Shown piece by piece: positions 32,004 through 40,510 of a DNA stretch of 48,080 bases (positions are counted from its first letter, which is position 1; each line of letters begins with the position of its first letter). Under the pieces are notes generated by a model. That model saw only the letters and a list, made by a program, of their open reading frames with translations, was not told where the DNA came from and searched no databases. This DNA is from Lachnospiraceae bacterium UBA3316 (lineage in GTDB: Bacteria > Bacillota > Clostridia > Lachnospirales > Lachnospiraceae): assembly GCA_002361955.1 (NCBI GenBank), contig DESK01000004.1:1-48080 (forward strand), in the 5' to 3' direction. Both the position numbers and the translations under genes were made by a program.

Positions 32004-34529
32004 TTACATCACTTCTTTAAACAGTGCCTTTCTTCCCACAGCCTCTGTGAGCTCTGCCATGCGGGACAGATCCCCGATGAGGATCACACCGCACAGTCTG
32101 TTATTCAGAAAATAATATTTCTCATACTGGCGTTTTCCCATATCTTTAAATTCCACGGTCTTGTAGATCAGATTAGGATTCTTCCCTGCGTCGCCGATGG
32201 CGTAAAGGGCCGTGTTCATTCCGTGGAAGGTCAGCGCGGCGGTGACGGGCGCGTAAGAACTCGTCTCCCCTGCCGCATTGGCTCCCGCCGTTTTGCCCTG
32301 CTCGGAGGCCTCCGGCCAGAGGGCATAATTCACACCCTGGTACTGGGCGCAGTCCCCGCAGGCGTAAACGCCTTCCAGATTTGTCCGCATCTGGCTGTCC
32401 ACCACAACAGCCCTGTCCACCTCTATGCCTGCCTCCTGAGCCACGGCAGTGTTCGCCCGGACGCCGCAGGAGACGATCACCAGATCCGCCGGGATCTGCG
32501 TCCCGTCTCCAAGCCTTACACCCGTCACATGGCCATCGCCCTCAATGGAGGCAATCTGCACACCTGTGAGAATCCGGATACCGCATTTCGCCGCGATCCC
32601 TTCCAGCATCTCACTGGCCGCCCCATCCAGCTGGCGTCCCATAAGCTGCGGCGCCAGCTCCAGAACCGTCACTTCACATTTTGCCTTTTTCAGCTCCCAG
32701 GCCGCTTCCAGCCCAAGGACGCCGCCGCCGATAACAACTGCCTTCCCGGCATGTTCCAGAAGCCCTGCCACCTTCTTTGTGTCCTCCAGGCGGCGGATCG
32801 CCGTCACCTCCGGCAGCTCCGTGCCCGGGATCGGCGGGATGAAAGACTCAGCCCCCAGGGCATAAATCAATTTCGTATATTTCAGGCGTGTTCCGTCGGA
32901 CAGCTCCACCTCTTTCTCCTCCGGGCAGATAGACGTCACGCTCTTTCCCAGCACCTGGTAAATCTGGTTTTGCTGATACCAGCTCTCCTCCTGAACCGCG
33001 ATCTGCTCCGCCGACAGCTCTGCCATGATAGACTTGGTAAGCATGGGGCGGTTGTAGGCGCTGTAGGGCTCATTGGACACCATAACGATGGAGCCCGTCT
33101 TATCCCTCTCCCGAATGGCCTTGGCCGCGGAAAGGCCTGCCGCGCCATTGCCCAGGATCACATAGAAGTCCCTGGAATCTCTGTGGAAGCCCGACGCTTC
33201 CTCCTCCACCTCTACGAAGTTTTCTTTACCTACGCCGCAGACCGGGCAGATCTCTATGGAGGAATCAAAGATTTCCCCGCACACCAGGCATTTTACAAGG
33301 CGGGATTTTCCTGTTTTTTTGACATTCTCCTTATTTTGCAGGACACAGCCAAAATTGTAGCCGAAGTCAAAGGCGTCTGTCAAATCATTTTCTGAGGGCT
33401 TAAAGCGCACACGTAATCCATTATCCGTCACCTTCAGGCGAAGCTGCTTCAAACGCTGTATGATGTGGGGCACGCCCTCGCCGCTCCAGCCATAACTGCC
33501 AAACGCGCTGGCATACTTTCCTCCATGGGTCACCGGAAACATAGCGATGGTCAGATCCCAGATGGGCTTCAGCGCCTCCCCCAAAATCGTGGGCGTTCCA
33601 AACAGAATACCGTCGGCAAAGCCAATCTCCTCAAGCACCTGAGCCTGGTCTGCCGTCACCATATCGTAAAGCCTCGTCTCCACATCGCCGCTGGCCTCCA
33701 CGCCCTCGGCAATCCTGCGGGCCAGTGTCTCTGTATAGCCGTAAGCGCTCACATAGGGAATCACCACCGTCTTTTTCGTGTTGGGATTCTCCACGGTACA
33801 CCATTTTTCATAAGTATCCATGATCACGTCGATCTTATCATCCAGCACCGGCCCGTGTCCCGTGCAGATCATCGTGATATCCAGCTGGCGCACACGATCC
33901 AGCGCCTTCTTCATAAAGGGCTTGAAGGGGCCCAAAATGCAATCGAAGTAATACTTGGTAGCCCTCATATAATCATCCCAGGCCGTCACCTTGCTTAAAA
34001 GCACCTCCTGAAAGCCATAATGAGAGCCAAAGGAATCACAGGTCACCAGGATCTGCTCTTCTTCAATATAGGTATACATGGTGTCCGGCCAGTGAAGATT
34101 CGGCACAAACATAAAGCGCAGCGTTTTATCTCCGATCTCCATACGCTGGTTGTCGCGCACCACAATACTGGTGAAATCCCTGTTCACGATTTCCTTCAAA
34201 AATCCGCTGGCTGCGCCCGTAGAAATAATTTTCAGATGAGGGCAGAGATCTAAAAGCCTTTCCACGCTGCCTGCATGATCCGGCTCCGTATGATTCACCA
34301 CCAGATAATCAATCTTTGACACGTCTGTGATCTCGCTGAGCTTCTCCAGATAGTCATCAAAGAATTTCGCCTTCGCCGTCTCAAAGAGAATGGTCTTCTC
34401 CCCGGCCTTCAACACATAGGAATTATAAGTCGTCCCAAACTCCGTATACATAATGATATCAAATACCCGCAGCTTGTCATCCACAATTCCAGTCCAGTAA
34501 AAATTTTCTCTCAATTTTAAACTTTTCAT
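32004..34529 (-). CDS. multidomain flavodiiron protein: FDP core, rubredoxin-like, NAD(P)H oxidoreductase
   Basis: 841 residues. About 1-245 is the metallo-beta-lactamase-like diiron domain with ligands H80, E82, D84, H85 (HTEPDHAG), H146, D165 and H225. About 255-395 is the flavodoxin (FMN) domain. About 413-435 is a short-spaced rubredoxin-like knuckle, CLVC-x10-CPVC. About 455-841 is an FAD/NAD(P)H rubredoxin oxidoreductase-type domain (VILGNGAAGLSAAKAI, VIGGGVLGLEAA, VYACGDCAQY). One chain thus carries NAD(P)H to FAD to rubredoxin to FMN to diiron flow, reducing O2 to water and/or NO to N2O. It resembles the fused clostridial flavodiiron class described in Syntrophomonas. It is third in the block behind rubredoxin and hemerythrin. 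Confidence 0.93.
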   Translation of the reverse strand: MKSLKLRENFYWTGIVDDKLRVFDIIMYTEFGTTYNSYVLKAGEKTILFETAKAKFFDDYLEKLSEITDVSKIDYLVVNHTEPDHAGSVERLLDLCPHLKIISTGAASGFLKEIVNRDFTSIVVRDNQRMEIGDKTLRFMFVPNLHWPDTMYTYIEEEQILVTCDSFGSHYGFQEVLLSKVTAWDDYMRATKYYFDCILGPFKPFMKKALDRVRQLDITMICTGHGPVLDDKIDVIMDTYEKWCTVENPNTKKTVVIPYVSAYGYTETLARRIAEGVEASGDVETRLYDMVTADQAQVLEEIGFADGILFGTPTILGEALKPIWDLTIAMFPVTHGGKYASAFGSYGWSGEGVPHIIQRLKQLRLKVTDNGLRVRFKPSENDLTDAFDFGYNFGCVLQNKENVKKTGKSRLVKCLVCGEIFDSSIEICPVCGVGKENFVEVEEEASGFHRDSRDFYVILGNGAAGLSAAKAIRERDKTGSIVMVSNEPYSAYNRPMLTKSIMAELSAEQIAVQEESWYQQNQIYQVLGKSVTSICPEEKEVELSDGTRLKYTKLIYALGAESFIPPIPGTELPEVTAIRRLEDTKKVAGLLEHAGKAVVIGGGVLGLEAAWELKKAKCEVTVLELAPQLMGRQLDGAASEMLEGIAAKCGIRILTGVQIASIEGDGHVTGVRLGDGTQIPADLVIVSCGVRANTAVAQEAGIEVDRAVVVDSQMRTNLEGVYACGDCAQYQGVNYALWPEASEQGKTAGANAAGETSSYAPVTAALTFHGMNTALYAIGDAGKNPNLIYKTVEFKDMGKRQYEKYYFLNNRLCGVILIGDLSRMAELTEAVGRKALFKEVM

Positions 34530-34548
34530 TGATCATCCTCATAAACTA

Positions 34549-34577
34549 GGCGAAACACGCTCTGCGGGTTTCGCCTG
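34549..34577. repeat. dispersed 29-bp hairpin, copy 1
   Basis: AGGCGAAA (34549-34556) pairs with TTTCGCCT (34570-34577); the loop contains CTCTGCGGG. A near-identical hairpin is at 40512-40540. Here it lies between the hemerythrin and flavodiiron genes, where it could give partial termination or mRNA processing. Confidence 0.6.
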
Positions 34578-34697
34578 CCTTACAATTCCCCAACGCCTGC
34601 TGCATCGTGCGCCTCCACCCCGGAAAGCTGTCCACCCTCTGCCTGACAAAGCGCCTGGCGTCATTTTGTTACACACATTCCATCTGCGTCCGGACTG

Positions 34698-35096
34698 CTA
34701 CCTGATATATTCAGCTACCTTCTTATCGCATACCTGGATATGGTTCAGGAGCCACTCTACGATATTTCTGTTTACCGCAGCTACGAAAGCGTCGGTGGGC
34801 CCTTCCTCCTCCTCAAGCATCTGGCGAAGCTCATCTACCGCCTTCTCAAACTGGGCATGCTGGGCTTTATGGGCCTGAAGCTGGGGATAACCGCTTTCCT
34901 CCTGCAGCTTCTCCTCCGCCCGGAAATGAAACTCCGTATAATCCATAAGGAAATCCAGTGTCTGTACTGCCACATTTTTTTCTGTTGAGGTATCGCAGCT
35001 TTCGGAAAGCTTGTTCACTCTGTCTATGAGCTCCCGGTGCTGATCATCGATCAGGCTGTTTCCTGTCTCCAGACTTTTATCAAAAAGTATGCCCAT
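34698..35096 (-). CDS. bacteriohemerythrin
   Basis: 132 residues, four-helix bundle. The diiron ligands are in place: H20 (DDQHREL), H57 and E61 (EFHFRAEE), H76 and H80 (QAHKAQH), and His/Asp in LLNHIQVCDKK near the C terminus. Such single-domain proteins bind O2 reversibly and may store, sense or deliver it to the flavodiiron protein. GGGCTTAAG-type spacing is short: the start is 11 bp after the rubredoxin stop, so it is cotranscribed with it. Confidence 0.95.
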   Translation of the reverse strand: MGILFDKSLETGNSLIDDQHRELIDRVNKLSESCDTSTEKNVAVQTLDFLMDYTEFHFRAEEKLQEESGYPQLQAHKAQHAQFEKAVDELRQMLEEEEGPTDAFVAAVNRNIVEWLLNHIQVCDKKVAEYIR

Positions 35097-35107
35097 CTTA
35101 AGCCCTC

Positions 35108-35266
35108 CTATTCTTCTACGAAAACGTCTTTTCCCAATCCACAGATCGGGCAGACCCAGTCCTCCGGCAGATCCTCAAATGCCGTGCCCGGCGCGATTCC
35201 GTTATCGGGATCACCCACCTCCGGATCATACTCATAGCCGCATGGTTCACAAATATATTTTTTCAT
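35108..35266 (-). CDS. rubredoxin
   Basis: 52 residues. Fe ligands are Cys6, Cys9, Cys39 and Cys42 (YICEPCGYEYDP and WVCPICGLGKD). This is the classical rubredoxin fold with one Fe(Cys)4 site and electron-carrier function. It is separate from the rubredoxin-like knuckle built into the flavodiiron protein, so the cell has both free and tethered forms. AAGGTGAAG precedes the ATG. It is the first gene of the detoxification block, with a class II Crp/Fnr-type promoter layout upstream. Confidence 0.95.
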   Translation of the reverse strand: MKKYICEPCGYEYDPEVGDPDNGIAPGTAFEDLPEDWVCPICGLGKDVFVEE

Positions 35267-35304
35267 TTTTACTTCACCTTTCCCTTTCTTTTATTTATAC
35301 TGTT

Positions 35305-35346
35305 AGTATATACATCTTCCCGAAAAATATCTGTTGCAAATGCAAC
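35305..35346 (-). promoter_or_regulatory. rubredoxin-hemerythrin promoter with Crp/Fnr-type operator at -41.5
   Basis: The -10 is TATACT (35310-35305, minus). A perfect 14-bp palindrome GTTGCAAATGCAAC spans 35333-35346, centred at 35339.5. With the transcript start at about 35298, the centre is at -41.5, the classical class II activator position. No good -35 hexamer exists, as expected for an activated promoter. Confidence 0.55.
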
Positions 35347-35362
35347 TTCTTTAACATTTTAT
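35333..35362 (+). promoter_or_regulatory. promoter of the Crp/Fnr gene overlapping the same palindrome
   Basis: TTGCAA (35334-35339), a 17-nt spacer and TTTTAT (35357-35362). The -35 lies inside the palindrome, so binding of the regulator would block its own promoter. Confidence 0.45.
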
Positions 35363-35381
35363 GTAGAAAGGAGAACCCCCT

Positions 35382-36044
35382 ATGAACGGAGCGCTTTTTC
35401 AGGGAATTTCCGAACAGGAATACGAGCAGATGATGCGCTGCTTCCATGCAGATAAAAAGAACTATCAGCCGAACCAGGTCATCTGTACCTACGGAGAAAA
35501 CCGGCCGAAAATCGGCATTCTTACCAGGGGGGAAGCCTCCCTGATCCGCATTCAGGAAAACGGCAGGCAGACCCTGCTGGATTATCTCCACACCGGAGAC
35601 ATCTTTGGAGAATCCTTAAGTGTCTTCTCCAGCAAAATGGACATCATTCAGGTCATATGCTCCAAAGCCTGCCAGGTGGAATTTATCGACTATTACCATC
35701 TGACAAAGCGCTGCCCCAAGGCCTGTACCTTTCACAGTACCCTGGTAAGCAATGCCTTCCTTCTGCTTTCCAAAAAGGCCGTCCGCCTGAGTGAACGGCT
35801 GGATATCTTAAGCCAGCGCACCATCCGGGAAAAGCTTTTACGCTATTTCACACTGGCAGCGGCTGATCAGCCCGCCGGCTGTCCTTTTGTGCTGCCCTTT
35901 TCCTTTGGCACGCTGGCCGATTATCTCTGTGTAGACCGCAGCGCCATGATGCGGGAATTAGGACGGATGAAAGAGGACGGCCTCCTGCTGACAGATAAAC
36001 GGAGGGTCACCCTTATCGATCCCACTTTTCACAGAGAGCATTGA
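35382..36044 (+). CDS. Crp/Fnr family transcriptional regulator
   Basis: 220 residues. The N-terminal cyclic-nucleotide-like beta-barrel spans about 10-120 (GILTRGEASLIR, LHTGDIFGESLSV). The dimer helix is at about 120-145. The C-terminal winged HTH is at about 165-215 (GTLADYLCVDRSAMMRELGRMKEDGLL). There is no FNR-type N-terminal cysteine cluster, but Cys residues occur as CSKAC and CPKAC in the sensor part, and a haem or thiol sensing mode is possible. It diverges from the rubredoxin operon and is the natural candidate for the palindrome between them. AGGAG lies 7 nt before the ATG. Its 3' end overlaps the convergent hydrolase gene by 32 bases. Confidence 0.92.
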   Translation: MNGALFQGISEQEYEQMMRCFHADKKNYQPNQVICTYGENRPKIGILTRGEASLIRIQENGRQTLLDYLHTGDIFGESLSVFSSKMDIIQVICSKACQVEFIDYYHLTKRCPKACTFHSTLVSNAFLLLSKKAVRLSERLDILSQRTIREKLLRYFTLAAADQPAGCPFVLPFSFGTLADYLCVDRSAMMRELGRMKEDGLLLTDKRRVTLIDPTFHREH

Positions 36045-37629
36045 TCTGATCGGCAAATTTCGCCAGATCCTTATTGGCGCCGCCCTCATTGTGACGTATG
36101 ACGGTGAGCAGTCTCTGGCCAGCCGCCCACAATCTTGCGAATACCGTGCTGCCTCTGGCTGCCTTCGGAAGCCTCGTGAGGGGCTCCTCCCGTTTCGCCC
36201 GCACAGGTACTCCCTGTTTGACGCAGACATTTTCCGCAAGGTCATAGACGGTTCCGCTGTAGGGGGCCGCCGCGTCAACGCCCAGCTCGCTTCTGAGCCT
36301 TCCTGCGAACAGCTCGCACACCTCATCCTCCCCATGGACTACAAATACTTTTTTCGGCTTCTCTTTAAAAGCCCCGATCCACCGCAGCAGGCCCTCGCTG
36401 TCCGCATGGGCGCTGATACCCGATAACCTGCAAATCTCAGCTCTCACCTCGATCTCCTCGCCAAAAAGCTTCACCCTGGGCGCGCCTTCTAAAAGGGCCC
36501 TTCCAAGCGTTCCCCCTGCCTGATATCCCACAAACAGCACGGTGCACTCCGGCCTCCACAGGTTGTGCTTCAGGTGGTGCTTGATCCGCCCCGCCTCACA
36601 CATGCCGCTGGCAGACAGAATCACCTTAGGCTTACTGTCAAAGTTGATAAGCTTCGAGTCTTCGCTGGTGACGGAGGTGCGCAGGCCGGAAAATCCGATG
36701 GGGTTAATCCCCTTCTGTACCAGCGCGAAGGCCTCCTCGTCAAAGTCATCGTACATATGCTCCATAAAGATCCTGGTGGCCTCTATGGCCAGGGGACTGT
36801 CCACATAGACCTCAAAATCTCCGTGGCGTTTCACCAGTTCCCGCTCCTTGATCTCCCTGATAAAATAGAGAAGTTCCTGGGTTCTGCCCACTGCGAAGGA
36901 GGGAATCACCAGATTTCCGCCCCTGTCGAAGGTCCGCTGAATGATTTCTGCCAGCTCGTTCACATAGTCCGGCGTCTGCCCATGGCTCCTGTCGCCGTAG
37001 GTGGACTCCATCACCACATAATCGGCCTCTGTCAAATACTGGGGATCCCTAATCAGCGGCTGGTTTACGTTTCCGATATCGCCGGAAAACACGATCTTTC
37101 TCTCTGTCTGCTCTTCCTTTACCCAAAGCTCAATGGACGAAGATCCCAGCAGATGCCCCGCATCCACAAAGCGGACACGGATGCCGTCGGCCAGGGTGAT
37201 CTCCCTGTCATAAGGGCATCCCACAAAGCACCGGATAGCCCCTTCGGCGTCATCCATATCGTAAAGAGGAATAAACTCTTCCTTTCCCGCGCGCCTGCCC
37301 TTTCTGTTCCGCCACTCTGCCTCAAACATCTGGATATGCGCGCTGTCACGCAGCATGATCTCGCACAGATCCCTGGTGGCATTCGTCGCAAAAATCTGCC
37401 CCCGGAAGCCCTTCTGGTACAGAAGCGGCAATTTGCCGGAATGGTCAATATGAGCATGGGTCAGAAGAACCATATCTATTTCACTGCCCGGAACGGGGAT
37501 CTCCTGGTTCTCATACTCATCCGGCCCCTGCTCCATGCCGCAGTCCACCAGGATCCTCTTTCCGCAGGCCTCCAGATAAAAGCAGCTCCCGGTAACCTCA
37601 TGGGTAGCTCCTAAAAACATCAATTTCAT
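36013..37629 (-). CDS. beta-CASP metallo-beta-lactamase RNase-like hydrolase
   Basis: 538 residues from MKLMFLGATHEVTGS, with AAAGGGGG 7 nt upstream; the longer frame to 37749 is not needed. Zinc motifs: THAHIDHSGKLP (motif 2), DAGHLLGSSSIEL (motif 3), FSGDIGN (motif 4). The beta-CASP region has VMESTYGDRSH and SFAVGRTQEL, followed by LSGISAHADSEGLL and VVHGEDEV (RMMBL). Such proteins (CPSF-like/RNA-specificity group) are Zn-dependent RNA nucleases. The exact substrate is unknown. The last 60 residues are an extra basic/helical tail. The 3' end overlaps the Crp/Fnr gene. Confidence 0.9.
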   Translation of the reverse strand: MKLMFLGATHEVTGSCFYLEACGKRILVDCGMEQGPDEYENQEIPVPGSEIDMVLLTHAHIDHSGKLPLLYQKGFRGQIFATNATRDLCEIMLRDSAHIQMFEAEWRNRKGRRAGKEEFIPLYDMDDAEGAIRCFVGCPYDREITLADGIRVRFVDAGHLLGSSSIELWVKEEQTERKIVFSGDIGNVNQPLIRDPQYLTEADYVVMESTYGDRSHGQTPDYVNELAEIIQRTFDRGGNLVIPSFAVGRTQELLYFIREIKERELVKRHGDFEVYVDSPLAIEATRIFMEHMYDDFDEEAFALVQKGINPIGFSGLRTSVTSEDSKLINFDSKPKVILSASGMCEAGRIKHHLKHNLWRPECTVLFVGYQAGGTLGRALLEGAPRVKLFGEEIEVRAEICRLSGISAHADSEGLLRWIGAFKEKPKKVFVVHGEDEVCELFAGRLRSELGVDAAAPYSGTVYDLAENVCVKQGVPVRAKREEPLTRLPKAARGSTVFARLWAAGQRLLTVIRHNEGGANKDLAKFADQINALCEKWDR

Positions 37630-37734
37630 ACGCTTCCCCCTTTCTGTTTCTACATACAGTATAAGCCAAAACAAAGGAATATTATAGGGGCATTTTGGAA
37701 ATATATCTGTTTTTGTTACCGTTCTCTTCATTCG

Positions 37735-37843
37735 CAGTAACATTCGCAAATCCTTTTAAAATTAGCTGCGCGAATGGAATCTGCTCACACCCGAATCACT
37801 TTCTTACGGTCTGTGCAGTAAATGCACAGACCTGTGTGAACGG
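37735..37843 (+). repeat. intergenic repeat, copy R1 (109 bp)
   Basis: Matches 41697-41814 in inverted orientation. Shared blocks are CGCAAATCC at the left, GCTCACACC, GAATCAC, TACGGTCTGTGCAGTAAAT and ACAGACCTG at the right. In this copy GGTCTGTGCA (37808-37817) and TGCACAGACC (37823-37832) form a perfect 10-bp stem over GTAAA. It lies between the hydrolase and the DUF6147 gene and has no open frame. Confidence 0.85.
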
Positions 37844-37870
37844 ATCACCGGTTTTTCAAAAAATTGATAC

Positions 37871-38356
37871 TTAATCTATATACAGGCCGTTGGTCACCGT
37901 ATAGCCTGCGTCCGACTCACTTCCTAAAATCGCCAGATGGCTCCCCCGTATCCGGTAGTAATATCCGGAATCCACAACGAGATCAATCCCATTATCCACA
38001 AAAAAAGCGTTCGCTGCCGTTTTCCTTTTTGTGATCACCGGCTTCCAGGTATCTCCCACCAGCTGCTCCAGATAAAAATACACCTTTACGCTGTCGCATG
38101 TGCGGAAACAAGTGGTACTCCCCGAAAGAAAAATCAAGCCTTTGTTTTCCTTTGCCAGCCGGCTGACGCCCATGGATACAAGCCCTGTCCGCTGCACATT
38201 TTCAAAGCTGTCAGACACCTCCATCCCGCTGGTTAACAGAGATCCGTCTACGGTTTCCCCGTCTCTCGGACCGGCCGCCTGTACCTGAAGCCCCACCACT
38301 CCCACGCAAAGAACCATAAGGGCTGCAACCGCTGCCCGCAACATCCTTTTCTTCAT
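37871..38356 (-). CDS. DUF6147 family secreted protein
   Basis: 161 residues, starting at the ATG 38356 because AGGAGG lies 6 nt ahead; the ATG six bases earlier abuts it. A signal peptide (about 1-27, cut after QVQAA) leads to a small mature domain with GSTTCFRTCDSVKVYFYLEQL and DSGYYYRIRGSHLAI. These fit the DUF6147 family of small secreted proteins in Lachnospiraceae. The function is unknown. No close operon partner; a repeat lies downstream. Confidence 0.72.
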   Translation of the reverse strand: MKKRMLRAAVAALMVLCVGVVGLQVQAAGPRDGETVDGSLLTSGMEVSDSFENVQRTGLVSMGVSRLAKENKGLIFLSGSTTCFRTCDSVKVYFYLEQLVGDTWKPVITKRKTAANAFFVDNGIDLVVDSGYYYRIRGSHLAILGSESDAGYTVTNGLYID

Positions 38357-38377
38357 TGTCATCCTCCTGTATGCTCT

Positions 38378-38680
38378 CTAACTGGAAAAAATAATATTTT
38401 CCAGAACCTTTTGAAATTCCTTTTTTTCCATCTCACCGACGATCACGCAGTAACAATTGTCATAGACAAAATCTCCTGCGTAAGCTCCCTCTTTATCCAA
38501 TGTATACAGCTTTGCCGGTATCTCCATTCCATCCAGCTCCACTTCCTCTGTCACCCCAGAATTGATCATACACTGCATGGTGGCCCCGTTTTTATGCTTA
38601 TAGAGATACATGGTTACCACAGTTTCCCCATACTTATAGAATACAAATCCGCCTCTTTTATCTCTTTCTATATGATGTCC
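38378..38680 (-). pseudogene. C-terminal part of a DUF4367 protein, separated by an in-frame TAG
   Basis: Directly after the TAG at 38683-38681 the same frame continues GHHIERDKRGGFVFYKYGET and on to VLENIIFSS. This completes the DUF4367 domain begun in the upstream part (YRPEGMEF). An ATG at 38620 could start an 80-residue fragment but has no ribosome site. It is probably not expressed alone unless the TAG is read through. Confidence 0.65.
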
Positions 38681-39295
38681 CTAAAATTCCATGCCCTCCG
38701 GGCGGTACTGTATCTGCGGCACAGGAATTCCCAGCTGTTCCTCAAGCTCCCTGTATGCCTTCCTCTCATCCTCCGGATCCTTGAGCGTATCTTCATCGGA
38801 AGCCTCCATATAGACGCCCCACTTGTCTCCCGTAACGCGGTTTACCACGCCTGCGGCGTACTGCCTGCTTGCTCCACTGGATATGGAGACCATCAAAACA
38901 CATACGGCCACTGCTGCAGCCATCTTCCGCCAGCCGTTGATATGGGCTCTTTTTCCCTTCCTTTGGATTTCCCGGCCGATCTCCAGGGCCTCCCGGTCCT
39001 TCCCGGACAGGAGGGAAAGAATATCCGCAGACGTCTCCTCCTGGCCGTTTTCTTCCTGGCCATCCTCCTCTTCCCATTTTCCCTCCGCCTTCAGCTGGCC
39101 CACTATCCTTCTAAAAAGCTCCGGCGGCGCGTCCATACCGCGCAGCTCCTGGTTTTCCTCCAGCTCCTTTTCCAACTCTTCCGTATCCTTTTGAAGCTGA
39201 CGCTTAAAACTCTCCAGCCATTCTTCGCACTCCTCCTGCTCTTCTTGAGCGGGAAACCTGCTGATTTTATTCTTTTTATAAGGCTCTTTCTCCAT
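38681..39295 (-). CDS. DUF4367-type membrane protein, N-terminal part, ends at a premature TAG
   Basis: 204 residues. The first 125 are charged and helical (EEQEECEEWLESF, ELEKELEENQEL), likely cytoplasmic. A membrane helix follows at about 128-145 (MAAAVAVCVLMVSISSG). The outer part ends in QLGIPVPQIQYRPEGMEF, which is where the DUF4367 domain normally begins. A TAG then interrupts the frame, and the domain continues in the same frame for 100 more codons. Proteins of this architecture are often encoded with an ECF sigma factor and may act as anti-sigma or sensor proteins. A sigma gene lies 1.3 kb away beyond murG. GGGAG lies 11 nt before the ATG. Confidence 0.7.
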   Translation of the reverse strand: MEKEPYKKNKISRFPAQEEQEECEEWLESFKRQLQKDTEELEKELEENQELRGMDAPPELFRRIVGQLKAEGKWEEEDGQEENGQEETSADILSLLSGKDREALEIGREIQRKGKRAHINGWRKMAAAVAVCVLMVSISSGASRQYAAGVVNRVTGDKWGVYMEASDEDTLKDPEDERKAYRELEEQLGIPVPQIQYRPEGMEF

Positions 39296-39373
39296 ATCTG
39301 CATCAACTCCCTTCTTGACTTTTTCCCATAACAGTATAAGATGAACATAGGATTAATAGTTTGGAGGATAATT

Positions 39374-40438
39374 ATGAAACGTATCGTACTTACCGGCGGC
39401 GGAACAGCCGGCCATGTTACACCAAATATTGCGCTTGTCCCCACGCTCAAAAAGCTGGGCTATGATATTCACTACATTGGCTCTTACTCAGGAATTGAGC
39501 GCAGGCTGATTGAGGAAATGAAAATTCCCTACTACGGCATCGATTCCGGAAAACTGCGCCGCTACTTTGACCCGAAAAATTTCACCGACCCCTTCAAGGT
39601 CATCCACGGATACGGCCAGGCGAAAAAACTGATAAAACAGCTCCGCCCGGATGTGGTCTTTTCCAAGGGCGGCTTCGTCACTGTCCCTGTCGTCATGGCA
39701 GCCCACAGGCATCACGTTCCCGTCATCATCCATGAGTCCGATATGACGCCGGGCCTTGCCAACAAGCTGGCCATCCCCTCTGCCGATAAGATCTGCTGCA
39801 ACTTTCCGGAGACCATGTCCCATTTACCGGAGGGAAAAGCCGTTCTGACAGGTTCGCCGATCCGTAAAGAGCTTCTCCTTGGCAACAAGCTGAACGCCCT
39901 GAAATTATGCGGTTTCACCGCCAATATACCCGTACTGATGATCATCGGCGGCAGCCAGGGCTCCGCCATTGTGAACGACGCCATGCGGGGGATTCTGCCT
40001 GAGCTTCTTAAGACCTTCCAAGTCATCCACCTGTGCGGAAAAGACAAGGTAGACCACTCTCTGGATCATCTGGAGGGCTATGTACAGTTTGAATACGTTG
40101 AGAAGGAGCTGGCAGACCTCTTTGCCCTGGCCGATGTGTGCGTATCCAGAGCAGGAGCCAACGCCATCTGCGAGATCCTGGCCTTAAGAAAACCGAACCT
40201 CTTGATTCCCCTCTCAGCAAACGCCAGCCGGGGCGATCAAATCCTGAACGCGGAGTCCTTCGAAAACCAGGGCTTCAGCGAGGTCCTGACGGAGGAACAG
40301 CTGGCTCCGTCCATCCTGATTCCAAGAATTTTAAAGCTTTACGAAAAACGGGCAGATTATATTGCCGCCATGGAAACCAGCGAACAAAGCGACGCCATTC
40401 CCAAAATCATCAAGCTGATCGAGGAGGCCGTAGGCTGA
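39374..40438 (+). CDS. murG: UDP-GlcNAc:undecaprenyl-pyrophosphoryl-MurNAc-pentapeptide GlcNAc transferase
   Basis: 354 residues from MKRIVLTGGGTAGHVTPN, with GGAGG 7 nt upstream. The G loops GGGTAGH and GGSQGS, and the MurG-type donor site region SRAGANAICEILAL, identify a GT28 family MurG. It makes lipid II from lipid I on the inner membrane face. The gene stands alone rather than in a division/wall cluster. It lies in the plus direction between a sigma-factor gene and the DUF4367 gene, which both point the other way. Confidence 0.93.
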   Translation: MKRIVLTGGGTAGHVTPNIALVPTLKKLGYDIHYIGSYSGIERRLIEEMKIPYYGIDSGKLRRYFDPKNFTDPFKVIHGYGQAKKLIKQLRPDVVFSKGGFVTVPVVMAAHRHHVPVIIHESDMTPGLANKLAIPSADKICCNFPETMSHLPEGKAVLTGSPIRKELLLGNKLNALKLCGFTANIPVLMIIGGSQGSAIVNDAMRGILPELLKTFQVIHLCGKDKVDHSLDHLEGYVQFEYVEKELADLFALADVCVSRAGANAICEILALRKPNLLIPLSANASRGDQILNAESFENQGFSEVLTEEQLAPSILIPRILKLYEKRADYIAAMETSEQSDAIPKIIKLIEEAVG

Positions 40439-40510
40439 TCTTCCCAGACGGCGGCGGGATCTTCCCGCCCGGATTCCCCGTCAAAGCTTTCTTACTTCCA
40501 AAAGCAAGCC

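Noticed and set aside
36565..37614. Plus-strand open frame of 349 codons opposite the beta-CASP hydrolase
   Set aside because: Antisense shadow of a protein with all zinc motifs.
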